From Gossypium raimondii (Eukaryota; Streptophyta; Magnoliopsida; Malvales; Malvaceae): 64,000 nucleotides of DNA. Below are positions 10,700-23,180 of this stretch, in pieces. The notes beneath the pieces were generated by a model. The model had not been told where the DNA came from. It ran no database searches and saw only the letters and a program-made list of their open reading frames with translations. The stretch covers positions 48,737,218 to 48,801,217 of the forward strand of contig NC_068569.1 of the NCBI RefSeq assembly GCF_025698545.1. The letters run 5' to 3'. The stretch's first letter is position 1. Each line of letters begins with the position of its first letter. Made by a program: the position numbers and the translations under genes.

Positions 10700-11838
10700 C
10701 ATACTTCTATCTCCTTCCTACTTCATACTTCAGAGCGAAATGTCCTGTAGATTTAGCATAGAAGTACTTCATACTTCTATCTCCTTCCTTGAGCCATTGC
10801 ACCTTCGATCTTTGTGCCCAGTACCTTTCCTCCCTATCATACAGGTGATTCAGCCTATGTCGATACTCCCTCAGCATTTTTACACTGTCACCTCTACTTG
10901 TCGAATCGATTATATTATTGATGTTATCCTCCAGCCTGCTAATATCTCTCTTCATCATCAAATAATTTTGTTTTTGCCAGTTTCCTAGAGACACCCGAAC
11001 ATTTTCTAGCTTGTTCTCATAGTTGCCCCACATTGCATCCAATCCTTGTTAATGATCCTCTTAATATCCTTTTCTGAGGTCCAGCAGTCTTCATAACGAA
11101 ATTGGATTCTATTATCACAAGGATAACACTTAGGTGTACGCCCATATAGATCAAAAAGAATGGTGTCATGATCAGACTATGATTGCCGAATGACGCTAGA
11201 AGCAATGAAAGGAAACTTTTCCACCATAGAGACAGAAGTAAAGAAGCGATCAAGCCTTTCCTTTATTAACCTATGCCTTTCTCTGTTATTTACCCACGTG
11301 AACCACCCTCGGTCCGGCTTAATATCCACAACAGCGAAATCATCGACAATATCTTTGAAATCATTCATATACGCCCAAACAATCCGACGCCCCATTCCTT
11401 CTTTGCTTCATTCAACATTGCGTTAAAATCACCTCCCACCACCCACTCCTCATTGACAGCTTGACCCACTCTTCGAAGCATATTCCAAGAGTTATTATGT
11501 TCACTAGGGTTTGCATGACAATAGTATCCCGTGACCCTAATAATACTGGTACTTCCTAACTTAACAGTAGAGTCGATATGATGCTTTGAGTAGCTTTGAT
11601 TAGTAACATCCAACTCGTCCTTCCACATCAACACAAGACCTCCGCTCCGACCTTTTGAATTTACTACAAGCCTATTTTGCAACTTGCATCTTATTTGAAC
11701 TCTTTGGAATTCAATAACATTCATTTTAGTTTCACACAGGAAGATAATATCGGGTCTATTGGCAACCAAAAGTTGCTTGAGTTCCTGAATTGTCGCAGGT
11801 GACCCCATCCTACGACAATTCCAGCTGAGAAACTTCAT
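10700..11838 (-). pseudogene. LINE endonuclease (EEP/AP type) and linker, frameshifted
   Basis: 11365-11838 begins MKFLSWNCRRMGSPATI, the classical start of plant L1 ORF2, with the endonuclease blocks PDIIFLCETK, RSGGLVLMWK and the VGGDFNAML catalytic loop. The frame then shifts: 11177-11395 continues with FAVVDIKPDRGWFTWVN..R, and 10707-11042 gives the coiled linker before RT (WLKEGDRSMKYFYAKS). In live elements this nuclease nicks the target DNA that primes reverse transcription. Confidence 0.87.
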
Positions 11839-12271
11839 TCTTCATGGCGGGGCTATTCACCAGCCACCGCCTTTGAAGGTGTAGAGCCGTTCATCAACTT
11901 TCTACGCACTATTCTATGAGGGCTTACTTCATATAACTCCCCATTATGTCCTCTATTTCTTTTCCTTTTTGACTTTATTTTTCCTATACTATCGCGTCCA
12001 ATTTTCATAGATCATTTTTCTTGTGGTGTACTCAGTTCTGATTCATCATCCGTGTCTTTAACTTGCTCCGTTTCCACTGGATCATTCAACGTATTCGTCC
12101 CTATTACCTTGCCGAATTTCCTATATGACTTTCTATCATTCACATTATTCTCTTTAATCATTTCAATACCATTCCTTCAACCCATTATTTTGGTTGATAA
12201 CTCTTACTGGAACACTTAACCAGTTACCGTATTGAAATATATTATCTTGGCTCTCATTATTAATCATCTGC

Positions 12272-12944
12272 TCTTGCATTTTTGTGTCGTATGACCAATC
12301 AACCCACAAATGTAACAGAATCTTGGTAACTTCTCATATCTGATTACACATACAAACTCCTCCCCTTCGTGATCAATATAATGAACAACCCTTCGCAACG
12401 GCTTGTTTATATCAATATTAATTCTAATGCGCATATATTCAGTCCATCCTCCATCTCTGTCTCGCTAATCTATAGCTATGACTTCCCCTATCGCATTACC
12501 TACCTCCAACGCCAAATCTCTATCCATGTACTCCATCGGTATGTTGGATACTCTGACCCAAAAAGGTGAATGACTAAAATCATAATCTTCCATTGTTTTG
12601 TCTTTATTGTATGGGACCATGTTAAACAAGCATTGGTCAAACAACCAAGGAGAGAGATTAAGAATTCTTTTTCTATCTTCTTTATTACAAAATTTTACCG
12701 GTATGCCTCCTTCTTTTATAGCTACAAAATTCACCTCCTCCTTTGTATACCATAGTGATATAAAGACTCTGTACATTGCCTCTCTGTTTACTTTCTCCTT
12801 TGTCATCAATTTACCTATAGCCCAATGTTCATATCCTTTTGAGTTATCCATGTTTGCCTTTTTACTGACCACCCTCTTTGTTTCTTCCTCTGAAAAACTT
12901 AATTTCGCCAACAAAATACTGATATCCTCTTCCATGATTATCAT
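12272..12944 (-). pseudogene. LINE ORF1 protein with DUF4283-like domain and CCHC knuckle
   Basis: The 159-codon frame 12465-12944 shows the DUF4283 pattern of plant L1 ORF1, ending in the blocks SPFWVRVSNIPMEYMD and VGNAIGEVIAID. Downstream in other frames, at about 12275-12325, lies a zinc knuckle with the spacing CYICGLIGHTTQKC. ORF1 proteins bind the element RNA. The C-terminal half beyond the knuckle is not open. Confidence 0.8.
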
Positions 12945-12959
12945 GGGTAATGTCCAAAG

Positions 12960-14073
12960 ATTCTAACAAGCCCTCTCTCCTCCAACAAACACCCAGAAAA
13001 TAGCCCAGCAATAAACAGCTATAGCCAGAGAAAGAATACCAAGGAAATCGCACACCAAAAGAACAAGCAACAAACGAAGAAAAACAACAAGAAACCGAGA
13101 TCCAAAGAGAACTACAAAACGAAACTTACAGCTAAAGTTTAAAAAGATCTAAAATACCTATACTTAGTAACACTAAAGGCAAGAGAAACCCCCATAAAAG
13201 ACAAGAGATTAGTTTAATAAAGATAATAAAGAAAAGTCAAAAGAAAAATTATAAATTCTAAGCCATTCATCTTTCTCGGTTTTTGCATGAACGTAAAATT
13301 CATGCAAGAAAACATAAAAAAAACTATTAAACAAAAAAACCACGAAAGAGAGTAAAAACAAAACAAATAAAACCTGAACCAGAGGTAGAAATCTTTCACT
13401 TCATCTAGGGCCATTGATCTGACGTGAAATCATGAGACTTCAAAAAACTAGCTAGATGCCTGGAACAAGACTCCACCGCTACTCCACCACCCCACTATCA
13501 GAAGGGAAATCAACAAAGAAAAAAACTTACCATCCAATTATTCTATTAGAGAGAATAATGGAAACTGATCGTTCTAAATGCATTTCTTGGATCACTCTTG
13601 GTACGAAGCAGCTTCAACAGAATTTCCTCCGCTCCTAAAAACCGGGGAATGTCATACAAAATAAAATCAAACCTGACTAAAATGTTATTTAACCCAAATA
13701 TAAGTAATTATTTTGTAGTTTACCCATAATAATATTAAAAAATTATAATATTGAAAATTATTACATTGATATTAATATTTTAATATTTTTAAAATAAAAT
13801 TAAAATTTATTAATAATATAATAATATTAAACTTAACTCAAATTAATTTTATATAAAAATCAATTTACTTGTAAAGGGTTATTTTCTAGAAAACGGGTTA
13901 CACATCTCAATAGGGAAAGTCAATTTCCCAAAAATAAAAATACTTATTTCTATTAATGGGTAAATTATTTTCTATTGATCAAGTTGTTTTCCAAGAAACA
14001 AATACAAAGCAAATGCAAAAAAATCAGTATTCCATAAATCATTTTACATGAAACAAGCACACCCTTAATTACC
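12960..14073. other. Region upstream of the LINE; no gene recognised
   Basis: The first several hundred bases are probably the 5' untranslated part of the LINE, but no boundary was found. From about 13670 the DNA is strongly AT-rich. 13860-14060 repeats the TTTTCTAGAAAA/TTTTCCAAG words typical of an old dispersed repeat. No credible open frame was found. Confidence 0.4.
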
Positions 14074-14355
14074 TTTTTTTTTTTTTTGGTGAAACAAAAT
14101 AAAAGCGAACAAAAGAAATTAAACTATTCCCCCAAGCGGGGATCTTCCAAAAGGTGCAATCCTGTTCTCTTATCGTGAACCGTCTTAACCAAACTATCTG
14201 CAAATTTATTCACATCTCGAGGGATATGTTGAATACTCCAATGAAGGACTTTTGATAAGAGCCGGTGAATTCTTCTAATCAGAGCTTACTTGAAACCTTT
14301 TACAGCTGCTTCCTAAATGACGTTAACAACTTCACGACTAATCATTTGAATTAAG
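14074..14355 (-). mobile_element. 5'-truncated LINE 3' end with RNase H tail and poly(A)
   Basis: On the minus strand the DNA translates to the C-terminal end of a LINE RNase H: ALIRRIHRLLSKVLHWS, then HIPRDVNKFADSLVK, then LHLLEDPRLGE and a stop at 14124-14126. Two in-frame stops lie upstream. About 37 bp after the stop comes a run of 14 T on the plus strand (14074-14087), the poly(A) tail. The 5' truncation point is near 14355 and a target duplication was not found. Confidence 0.75.
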
Positions 14356-14359
14356 ATAC

Positions 14360-15171
14360 ACTCGATTATCAAAACTTATTCCCTTATTAATAATTTTCAT
14401 TACCAAAATTTTCAAGCAATTAATTAGTTATTTTAATGGAAAAGTTACACTTATTTAAGGTAAATAAAATTCAATGAGCGAGCACATGCCCAAAATAGAG
14501 CTTCACTAGTTAGTTTACTGTCTTACCTTTGCTTGCACCCACCTTTTCTTTATCTAGATTACCTTCAAAAGACAAATACAAGTTCCCCTACCTTCCTCCC
14601 TTAAAGTGATTAGCCTTAATAAATATCTTTTTCCAGCTAAGAACATCACACTATCACCGAATTGTATAGCCATTATGCATTATGGTTTGATTGCAGCTTT
14701 AATCTCCCATTTACATTATGGAAAATTGCACCTTAGTCCTCCCTAATTCACCACAATTCCAATTTAGTCCTTTCTCAAATATTAAAAATCATACTTTCAT
14801 CACCATTATTTCCATTTTATATCAATAACATTACAGACCAAAGATTCTTTACTAAACTATGGGTTCTGTTCCAACTTGTGGAACCTTGTTCACGCATCAT
14901 CTGCTTTCAGTAGAGATTTGCTTACTTTGTTAATCATCAGAGAAGTCCATAGTCCTCGCTTGCTGTGATAGCATCATCCTCGGTATAATATTACATTATC
15001 TCGGTGTTTCAGGGCCACAGGAAATAATAGTCACTATATGGGCATTATGACACATACGCAATCAATGTTTATTATTAATGTTTAAGGTTGTTATCCTCCC
15101 AACAATGTTGTTACTATACACAGTCAATTTATTCATAAAGAGAAACATGGCTTAGCTCAAGAAGTGGTTGT
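14360..15171. other. AT-rich intergenic DNA, nothing recognised
   Basis: No protein similarity, terminal repeats or RNA gene were seen here. The sequence is somewhat less AT-biased at 14880-15010 but contains no open frame of note. Confidence 0.4.
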
Positions 15172-17850
15172 TGTTGAAACCACTTGTTGAAAACAAAAAT
15201 TAGTTGTCGACATACAAACGAAAATTGGAGTCACCACTGATCTTTTATTGGGGTGTAATCGGATCACCTTGAAAACAATTTTGGTCTACGAAATTTGAGA
15301 AAACAGGTTCGGGAGTCGGTTACGCACGAGGAGGGGTCAACACCCTCGTAATGCCCAAAATTGGTACCAAATTGATTATTTAATGTCTTAGTGTTGAAAA
15401 TTTGAAAAGATTTTAAAATACAATCCTTTTTAAAAGAAAATTTGAATAAATTGAATTCGATGATAAGACCCTCTTATTTCAAAGAAGTAAAATGTCGCAC
15501 CCAGTGAGTTAGGGTGCAACATTTCTAATCCTCCAAATTAAGTTTGTCTTTTGATTTTTAAAATTTATGCATTTAAATTTGAAAAGGATATTCAGTTATT
15601 TGGGTCAAGTAAAAACTCAAAACCCAGTAAGTTAGGCTTCAATTTCTCAAAATTCCTAAATACCGAATATTGCCTTTATTTTTTGGAAATCCTTAACTCA
15701 AGGTAGCAAAATGTCATATCCAATAAGTTAGGATCCAACATTTTGAAATCCAGAAAGAGAACTTTTTATTTAGAATCTATACAATTTTATTAAACAAAGG
15801 ATACTCGGATATCTAAATTTAATGAAAAGAATTGAAGCCTAGTAAGTTAGGACGCAACTTTCTCGAGAATTTTTAGTTACCGAATATTTTGAAAACTTAT
15901 AAATAAGGCAATGCCGATCTTTTAATAAAACGTAATCTTTTAATGTAATGCGATTGAATGTTTACGTACAACGTAAAAAGAACAATTCACAAATAAAATG
16001 TACTCTAATGAATAACAAACAATTAATAAACCAATACAAACAAGTATCACAACAATAATTTTAATCATACATTATATAAATATCAATATCAATGGTCAAA
16101 TATGAAGTGAATTAGTAATGAAAATCTTTAACGACACACTAAAAGTAACAAAAGGGGAAATCTTAGTTCATAAATCCTGTGTACAAAAATTATATATATA
16201 TATATATATATATGAGTATAAAGTAGATTTGAAATAGAATGAAAACATTGAATAATAGTATTTGAAGCAAATAATATACATATATTAATTTTATATAGGT
16301 AACACATATATAGTAAAACATAATAGTAATAACATATGTATACTAATATAAAACAAAAATTGAAATAGGTAAGATATATAAAGTTAGTTTATTTAAAGGA
16401 AGTAAGTTACATACAAATAAACATTGTTTTGAAATAAGCCTATCAACATATTTAAAAGACCATTTAAAATCAATAATTATAATAATATCAAAACAATAAC
16501 ATCCACATAAAAATAATTTAATAAGCCATATATATATGTATAATAGTATTATATATAAAAATATTATCAAGTAAATATTTAACATATGGGAATATACCAA
16601 AACTGAACTTCAAAAACATATTATAAAAATAAAATATCAAAACTGTATACAAATTATATCAAATTTCATAAAAAATACAAAATAATTAATGATGAATTAA
16701 ATAATAATATGTTAATTTTAAAATAATAATACATAATGAATTTAAAATGTTAATGTTTAATTAATGTTAATAATAATTTAAAATAATAGCATGTTATACC
16801 TTAAAATAATACTAATGATAAATTTTAAAATGTTGTTAAATTTAAATATTAAGTAACGCTAGATTTAAAATAAATATATTAAGAACAAGAACCAATTAAA
16901 TTTAAAAATACTAATAAGGACTAAATTTGAATTAAAATAGAAGTAAAAAAGGCAAAATAAAAAATAAAACAAAATAATGGGTCAAAAATGGATTAAAATA
17001 AAATTAAAGAGCAACAAACAGAATTAAAATAAAAAAAGGACTAAAGCGTAGCGCATGAATAACACGAGGGACCAAAAAGGGAACATTCCCAACACCTCAA
17101 AACGCAGCGTTGCAATTGGACTAAAATGAAATCAGTAAGAAATTATGCAGTCCAATTTGAAGAATCAAAAGAAACCAAATTAAAACAAAGTGCAAAGGTG
17201 GAGGACCTAGCGTACAAATATCTCACCAAAGTGAAAACACGCGGATCCTCCTCGGGCTGAGTCACGCACATGTGTACAGGCCTATACGACACCATTTTGG
17301 AACCACTGATCAGAATCCAAACGATGTCATTTCGTATGTTACATAAAGGCCACAAAAAACCCTAATTAGTAGCAACTTAATCATTTAAAAGCAAACCCTA
17401 AAGAAAAAAACCTCTCCTCTAAGCCCCGCTCGGCAGTTAGGCCATTCAAAGGCCTCTCATTCTTTGCCCACCTTCGATTGCGACGGAGGGAGAAAAAGTT
17501 CGGCCACCAGGTACACTTCCTATTCTTTCACTCTTTTTCCCTTTTTTTTTTAGCGTATGATTGATAAATAAAGAGATAGAAAGGAACAACCAGAGACGAA
17601 AGAAAAAAACTCGAAAATCACCTTTTAAATCTCTTTTTTCTGCTTAGATTTCTTTTGTATTTTCAATTTCGTATCTTTTTTTTACAATGCTTGAATCGGC
17701 CCTTTTATAGCCGAAAAAATGAAATAGAAATAAATAATAATAATAAAAGAAATACATTTTTCTATATTATGTTATCCCCTTTTCTGTTATTCTATTTTGC
17801 TTCTAGTGTGCTCCTTTCTTGCTGGTTTGCTGTGTTTGTTACAAGTGCTG
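15172..17850 (+). mobile_element. LTR-like repeat with conserved head sequence, copy 1
   Basis: It begins TGTTGAAACC and within 200 bp shows the same ordered blocks as the element at 19672: GGAGTCACCACTGATC, GTGTAATCGGATCACCTTGA, TTTTGGTCTACGAAATT, GGGAGTCGGTTACGCACGAG and a CACCCTCGTAATGCCC block. Four copies of a CCCAGTAAGTTAGG-type unit follow at roughly 100-120 bp spacing (15500-15850), then AT-rich DNA, a TATA-like CCTTTTATAG near 17700, and no coding frame. Length and structure fit a long LTR (solo or degenerate). The right end and the target duplication were not resolved. Confidence 0.55.
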
Positions 17851-18539
17851 ACATGATGGTTGGACACAACAATTAATGGTTGGACACAACGATGACAACA
17901 ATTAGAGAGGAAGAGAGAAAGAGGAGAAGAACATGAAATTTTCCATCCATTTTAGAGTGATTTGACGAATGATGCAAGTTTAAGAGCTAAACAATGTGAA
18001 AAATTAACTAGAGAACTAAAATGATTTTTTTTTGTAAAGTTCAAAGGTTAAAAAGTCATTATGCCTTTCTGATATCATGTCATTGCATGTGGACATGCGA
18101 GTTTTTTTTTTTTTTGTAAAGAAAATGGTAAAAACCACGTTATTTGAATGTCCACCTAAAACTCCATTATATAAAAAAAGTCATTGCTACAAAATTACAA
18201 CACAAAGTCACAACAAGAGCATATAACTTAACAAAGGTTATTAACCAAGTAATCACAAGTACACTAAAAGAAAAATTTGTGAATATCACACTAATAGTAG
18301 TTAACTTTGAAAGCTGAAAAACCCGAAATGACAGAATCCCAAATGAAAATCAGAACATACACATCGAATATATTTGAGTATACTAACTATTCTAAATATA
18401 CCTCCAATTGAAAAACGGACAAAAACTAGTCTTTGTGATAAAAAAAACTACTCAGACTTTTCTTTTCTTTTTTCATTTTTTTCATTTTGTTGCACTCTTT
18501 TTCTCTCTCATATATATATATATAATTGAAACCATCCCC

Positions 18540-18544
18540 ATATA
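18540..18544. repeat. Target site duplication ATATA, left copy, of copia 2
   Basis: ATATA precedes the 5' LTR here and follows the 3' LTR at 24861-24865. The word is simple in AT-rich DNA, but it sits exactly at both LTR edges. Confidence 0.8.
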
Positions 18545-18769
18545 TGTTTGAATTATTTAGTGTTTTCAAAGTTGTTTTTCTATTTCAATAAGTCCCATTC
18601 TTTGGGAACAACTTTCTGCATTTGTTTAAACTAGTGGTATCCTTGTTTATAGATGATATAGGTGTTAGTTGTGATTCTATATTTGTCATTTGTAAGGCTA
18701 TAAAAAGCCAACTTTTTATCTTCAAAAGTGACACTTGTTTCCAGCTTTCATTTGATGTTATACTTAACA
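18545..18769 (+). repeat. 5' LTR of copia 2
   Basis: Starts TGTTTGAATTATTTAGTG and ends ATACTTAACA. A TATA-like GGCTATAAAAAGCC block is near 18695-18708 and is shared with the 3' LTR. The primer site TGGTATCCGAAC begins at 18773, three bases after the LTR, and resembles the iMet tRNA site. Confidence 0.92.
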
Positions 18770-18829
18770 TTCTGGTATCCGAACTTGGTTGTTGAGAAAA
18801 TAAGTGGATACGAGTGAAGAAAAGAGTGC

Positions 18830-19612
18830 AGGTAGTCTTACAAAGATTCGTCATTTTGATGGTCTTCACTATGACCATTGGACTGAGCTGATGGAGAATC
18901 TATTGAAGTTTAAGGACTGTGGAACCTAGTTGAGAAAGGCTTCGAGGAGCCTGAAACAACGACTGTGCAGATCATCGTGCAATAGACACAGATGGACGAG
19001 ATAAAGATGAAGGATCATAGGGTCAAACACTATCTATATCAAGCCATAGATTGTGTTATTTTTTAGTAGATTTTGGATAGATGAACCTCCAGAATTGTTT
19101 GGAATTCTTTGAAGAGCAAGTTTGGTGGAAATGAGAGAGTGAAAAGGTCTCTTCTCAACACATTAAGAAGAGAATTTGAGGTGTTGGAAATGAAGAAACG
19201 AGAAACGATCAAAGATTATTTTCCTAATGTAATGGCTGTAACAAACTTGATGTATAGCAATGTGGAGATAATCTCTGACTTGGTGACAGTGGAGAAGATT
19301 TTGCAGACCTTGAAAAAACGTTTCACGTATGTGGTAGTATCTATCGAAGAGGAAAAAGATGCACATACCATCTCTATTGATGAATTGCAAAGTTCATTAT
19401 TTGTACATGAACAGAAGTTTAAGAGAATGGAAAGAGAAGAAGATCATGCCTTAAAAGTTATTGCTGGTAACGAAAGGTTTAAGAGTAGAGGACATGGTGC
19501 AAATTCATACAGAGGGCGTGGAAGAGGCAGAAGGAGATCATTTGACAAAGCCCGGGTAGAATGCTATAAATGCCACAAATTGTGGCATTTTCAGTATAAA
19601 TGTCCAAGGTAG
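18830..19612 (+). pseudogene. Copia 2 gag with CCHC knuckle
   Basis: The reading near 18840-18900 gives IRHFDGLHYDHWTELMENLL, the start of a plant copia gag, then stops. 19109-19612 is open for 167 codons and carries the UBN2-type helices, an arginine-rich GRGRGRRRS stretch and a knuckle CYKCHKLWHFQYKC. The knuckle keeps the Cys and His spacing. The coding region upstream of 19109 is interrupted, so no full product is possible. Confidence 0.85.
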
Positions 19613-19671
19613 GAGAGTAAAGCCAACTTTGTGGGACTTGATGAAGAGGAAGAGCTGCTCTTAATAACGTG

Positions 19672-21498
19672 TGTCGAAACCATTTTTATTTTAAAAAATG
19701 GGGTCGACTTTTAAAATGAAAATGGAGTTGCCACCAATCTTTTTTCGTGGTGTGATCGGGTCACCTTGAGATTAATCATTTTAATAAAACATTTTGATTT
19801 ATTAAAATAATGTTTTGGTCTACAAAATTCGAGAAAATGGGCTCGGGAGTCGGTTACGCATGAGGAAGGATTAGCACCCTTGTAACGCCCAAAAATTGGT
19901 ACCTAATTGATTAATTAACGTCCTAATGTCAAAAATTTGAAAAGATTTTAAAATACGATCCTCTTTAAAAACCTGAATAAATCAAATTTGACGTTAAGAC
20001 ATCATTGTCCCGAAGTAATAAGATGTCACACCCAGTAAGTTAGGATACGACATTTTAACCCTCAAAACTAAGCTTGTCTCATGCATTAAAGTTTAAAAAG
20101 GATATTCGGTTATTTGGATCAAAAAAATCGAAACCCAGTAAGTTAGGGCATGATTTTCTCAAAGCTCCAAAGTACCGAATATTGCCTTATTTTTAAAAGT
20201 TTTCTTTTTTAAAATTGGGGAAAATTGACGCAATATTAAAGCGATGCATAAAAACTTTGATAAAAAAAAGACAATATGAAAATACAAATAAACAATTTAT
20301 AAAACACATAATGAAAATTATTTAAATACTAGCATCAATAATCAAAGACCAATGAATTTAAAACAAAGAGTATAAAAAAATATAAGACAAAATAAAATGT
20401 AAACAAATTTAAAAATAATGAATTTGAAAATGAATAATAAGGAAAAAGAAATTTGAAATCAACAATATACAAATCAATAAATAAATTATATATATAAAAA
20501 GTAGGTAATATATGTATAAGTTTGGAATAAATAATATATAAAATGAAAATAGGTAATATATAAAATAATAATATATAAATGAGTTTAAAATAAATAGTGT
20601 AATAAGGAATTTAGAATAAGGTATACACAAAACATCTTAAAAATAAATGGTATATAAAATAGATAGTATAAAAAAATTGCAATTGATAATATATGGAAAA
20701 AAATTTAAAGCGAATAATCAAACAATTTAAAATGGATGATTTATAACACGAGTTTTAAAAATAAACAACATGTGTGACATAATATTAAAAACAAATAAAG
20801 TATATAATTAATGGAAGAAAATAAAAGAATGATAAGAATGGTTAACTGAATGAACAATATGTAAATAAAAAATTAATGGATAAATAAACGAATAAAAGTA
20901 AAAGAATAATTAATGATTAAACCATTAAATGAATAAATAAAAAAGATTAAAAAAATACTTAAGTTAGCCTAGCTCTCACAATATGAAGATCTAATGAAAT
21001 TCCTCCACCAAAATCCAACTCAAATGAAAGCAACTTAAAAAGAAACGAAGATGAATGAAGAACAAAATAAGAATAAGCCACAGAAAATAAGAACGCAAGA
21101 GAGAGAGAAATTTGAGTGAATGCTCTTAAGAATTATTATTGCTCCAAACTCAAGTGTTTTACAATGAAGGGAGAGGCCTATATTTATAGTTGAGCCTCCC
21201 CAAATCCAACGGTACAGATCAATTACATCAACGGCTAAGATTAAAGGGTATCTACAAATTAAATCTCTAAGATTACAAAATCATATCTTCTAAGATTGCA
21301 TATCATATCTAAGATTCCATATCCTTGAAGATTATGTTTCCATATGCGTCAAGCTTGTAGATGAACCTTCAACCTTTTCAAGTAATGGTCATTCCGGTCG
21401 GGCCAAATAAATGATATAATTTTGGACTGGACTTGGACTTTGTTTTATTATTTTGGGTTTATTATTTTTTTGGGCCCGGGCTAAATTGACCTATTACA
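19672..21498 (+). mobile_element. LTR-like insertion inside copia 2 (copy 2 of the conserved-head family), probable solo LTR
   Basis: It runs from TGTCGAAACC to CTATTACA, 1,827 bp, and is flanked by ACGTG at 19667-19671 and 21499-21503. Removing it rejoins the copia protease region. Ends TG...CA and a 5-bp duplication are those of an LTR; there is no coding frame. The head carries the same ordered blocks as at 15172, and two CCCAGTAAGTTAGG units lie at 20032 and 20133. A TATA-like CCTATATTTATAG lies near 21177, consistent with a promoter in the LTR pointing right. Confidence 0.88.
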
Positions 21499-21503
21499 AC
21501 GTG

Positions 21504-22121
21504 TGTGGAGACACATAACTTACAACAAGATGGCATATGGTTTCTTAATTCGGGATGCTTGAATCATATGTGTGGGAACAAGAAGTGGTTTTCTCATCTT
21601 ACTCATAGCTTTTGACACTTCATCAAGCTTGAAAATGATACAAAAATGGTAGTAATGGGAGAAGGAAGTGTTAGATTAGAGATTGGAGGCACTAAATAGG
21701 TAATCTTTGAAGTTTTCTTTGTTCCAGATCTAAAAAATTATTTGTTGAACATGGGATAGCTTCAAGAGAAAGGGGTAGATATTTTGATTTAAGGGGGTGA
21801 GTGCAAGTTGTATCATTCACAAAGAGGGCTCCTTATAACAACCAAAATGACCAGAAATCGGATGTTTGTGCTTTCAGCTATTTTTTACCATGCTCACAAC
21901 CATTGGTTTCATCATGCTTCCAAAATACCACAAAATATATCTCTCATCTATGGCACTGCATGTTTGGTCATTTGAACTACAAAAGCTTACGTATGATGCA
22001 GTGCAAAAGGTTAGTTCATGGCTTACCAACAATCAACATTCCAATCAAAGTATGTACTCATTGTTTGGTCAGAAAGCAAATTAGGGAGAAAATGATAGAG
22101 CATAAAAAAAGTTGCAGTTGA
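21504..22121 (+). pseudogene. Copia 2 protease and GAG-pre-integrase region
   Basis: Just after the insertion the frame gives WFLNSGCLNHMCG. This is the protease signature with Asn in place of the catalytic Asp (codon 21547-21549), so the protease would be inactive. 21801-22121 carries the pre-integrase zinc region: LWHCMFGHLNYKSL and a CTHCLVRKQ pair. Stops lie between these parts. Confidence 0.85.
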
Positions 22122-23180
22122 TACATTCTGACATTTGTGGACCAATTACATGATTTTTATAAGTGGGAAAAGGTACTTACTCAGTTTTATTGATGATTTT
22201 AGTCACAAAATTTGGGTCTATTTCTTGCATGAAAAATTAGCGATGTTTGAGGTATTGCAGAGCTTTAAAAAATATTTTGAGAATGAAAGTGGTAAGCATA
22301 TAGCTTGCTTACGCATAGATAAGGGTGGAGAGTTCACCTCCCATAAATTTAATAATTTATGTATGGAGAATGGTATTCGCAGGCAATTGACTACAGCCTA
22401 CACCTAGCAACAAAACGGGGTAGCAGAAGAAGAGGAATCGAACCATTATGAACTCGGTTCAAAGCATGTTATTTGACAAAAAATGTCCCAAAAGAATTTT
22501 GGGCAGAAGCAGTTCAATGGTGTACCCATGTGATGAACAGGAGCTTGACAGTATCCGTGAATGGATGAATACTAGAAGAGGTTAGGAGTAATGTTACACC
22601 TTCTGTGGACCATTTTCGAGTGTTGGGGTGTGTTGCCCATGTACACATACTTGAACAAAGAAGAACAAAGTTAGATGACAAAAGCTACAAGTGTGTTTTC
22701 TTTGGTGTGAGCAATGAATCCAAGGCTTATTGATTGTATGATCTAGTCTCTAGGCATATTGTGATAAGTCGTAATGTTGTTTTTGAAGAAGATAAAGGAT
22801 AGGATTGGAGTCAAAATTCAGAGGATGCGAACAAAGAGTTGGAATGAGAAGATATTACTCTTGAGGATGATGTGAGTGAAGATGATGTCGTTGTACCAAA
22901 CATAGAGGAAGTAGTTAGAGAAAAACCACCAAGTCCAAACATTCTATCTAAATATCAAGAGAGGATTAGACGAGAGAATAGAAGAGCACCAGAGTGGCAA
23001 AAAGATTATGTGAGTGGCGTAGGACTAGGCCATTCTGATGAATACGAAGAAGTTAATAACTTGGTTCTATACACCACAGTAGATCCAATCACTTTTAAAG
23101 AAGTTGTTGTAAGCAAAAAATGGCTTGAAGCTATGAAACTAGAGATTCAAGCCATTGAAAAAATGAAACATGAGAATTGA
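22122..23180 (+). pseudogene. Copia 2 integrase core and C-terminal region
   Basis: 22135-22407 carries FIDDFSHKIWVYFL, the second catalytic Asp in RIDKGGEF, and FNNLCMENGIRRQLT. The later part, with VAHVHI-like and RHIVISRNVVF-like blocks, runs through stops to about 22800. 22872-23180 is the acidic linker leading into RT (VVSKKWLEAMKLEIQAIEK). It is fragmented. Confidence 0.85.

Larger units (their letters stand above)
2837..12944 (-). mobile_element. Degraded L1-type LINE (non-LTR retrotransposon), interrupted by a copia element
   Basis: Reading leftwards, the window shows in order an ORF1 protein with DUF4283-like and CCHC parts (12944 to about 12275), an AP endonuclease (from 11838), reverse transcriptase (10419-9836 and 4927-4664), a zinc-binding RVT region (3799-3533) and RNase H (3495-2837). 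That is the standard order of plant L1 elements. Many frameshifts and stops separate the pieces, so it is dead. The RT is split by the copia element at 4852-9772. About 5.2 kb remains after removing the insertion, close to full coding length. Target duplications and the poly(A) tail were not identified, so the outer limits are those of recognisable coding sequence only. Confidence 0.85.

Noticed and set aside
13456..13638. 60-codon plus-strand frame near the LINE 5' end
   Set aside because: No recognisable domain and it lies in the probable untranslated region of a minus-strand LINE.
16190..16212. TA-rich run as a possible promoter or origin
   Set aside because: A plain TA microsatellite in AT-rich DNA; similar runs occur in many places in the window.
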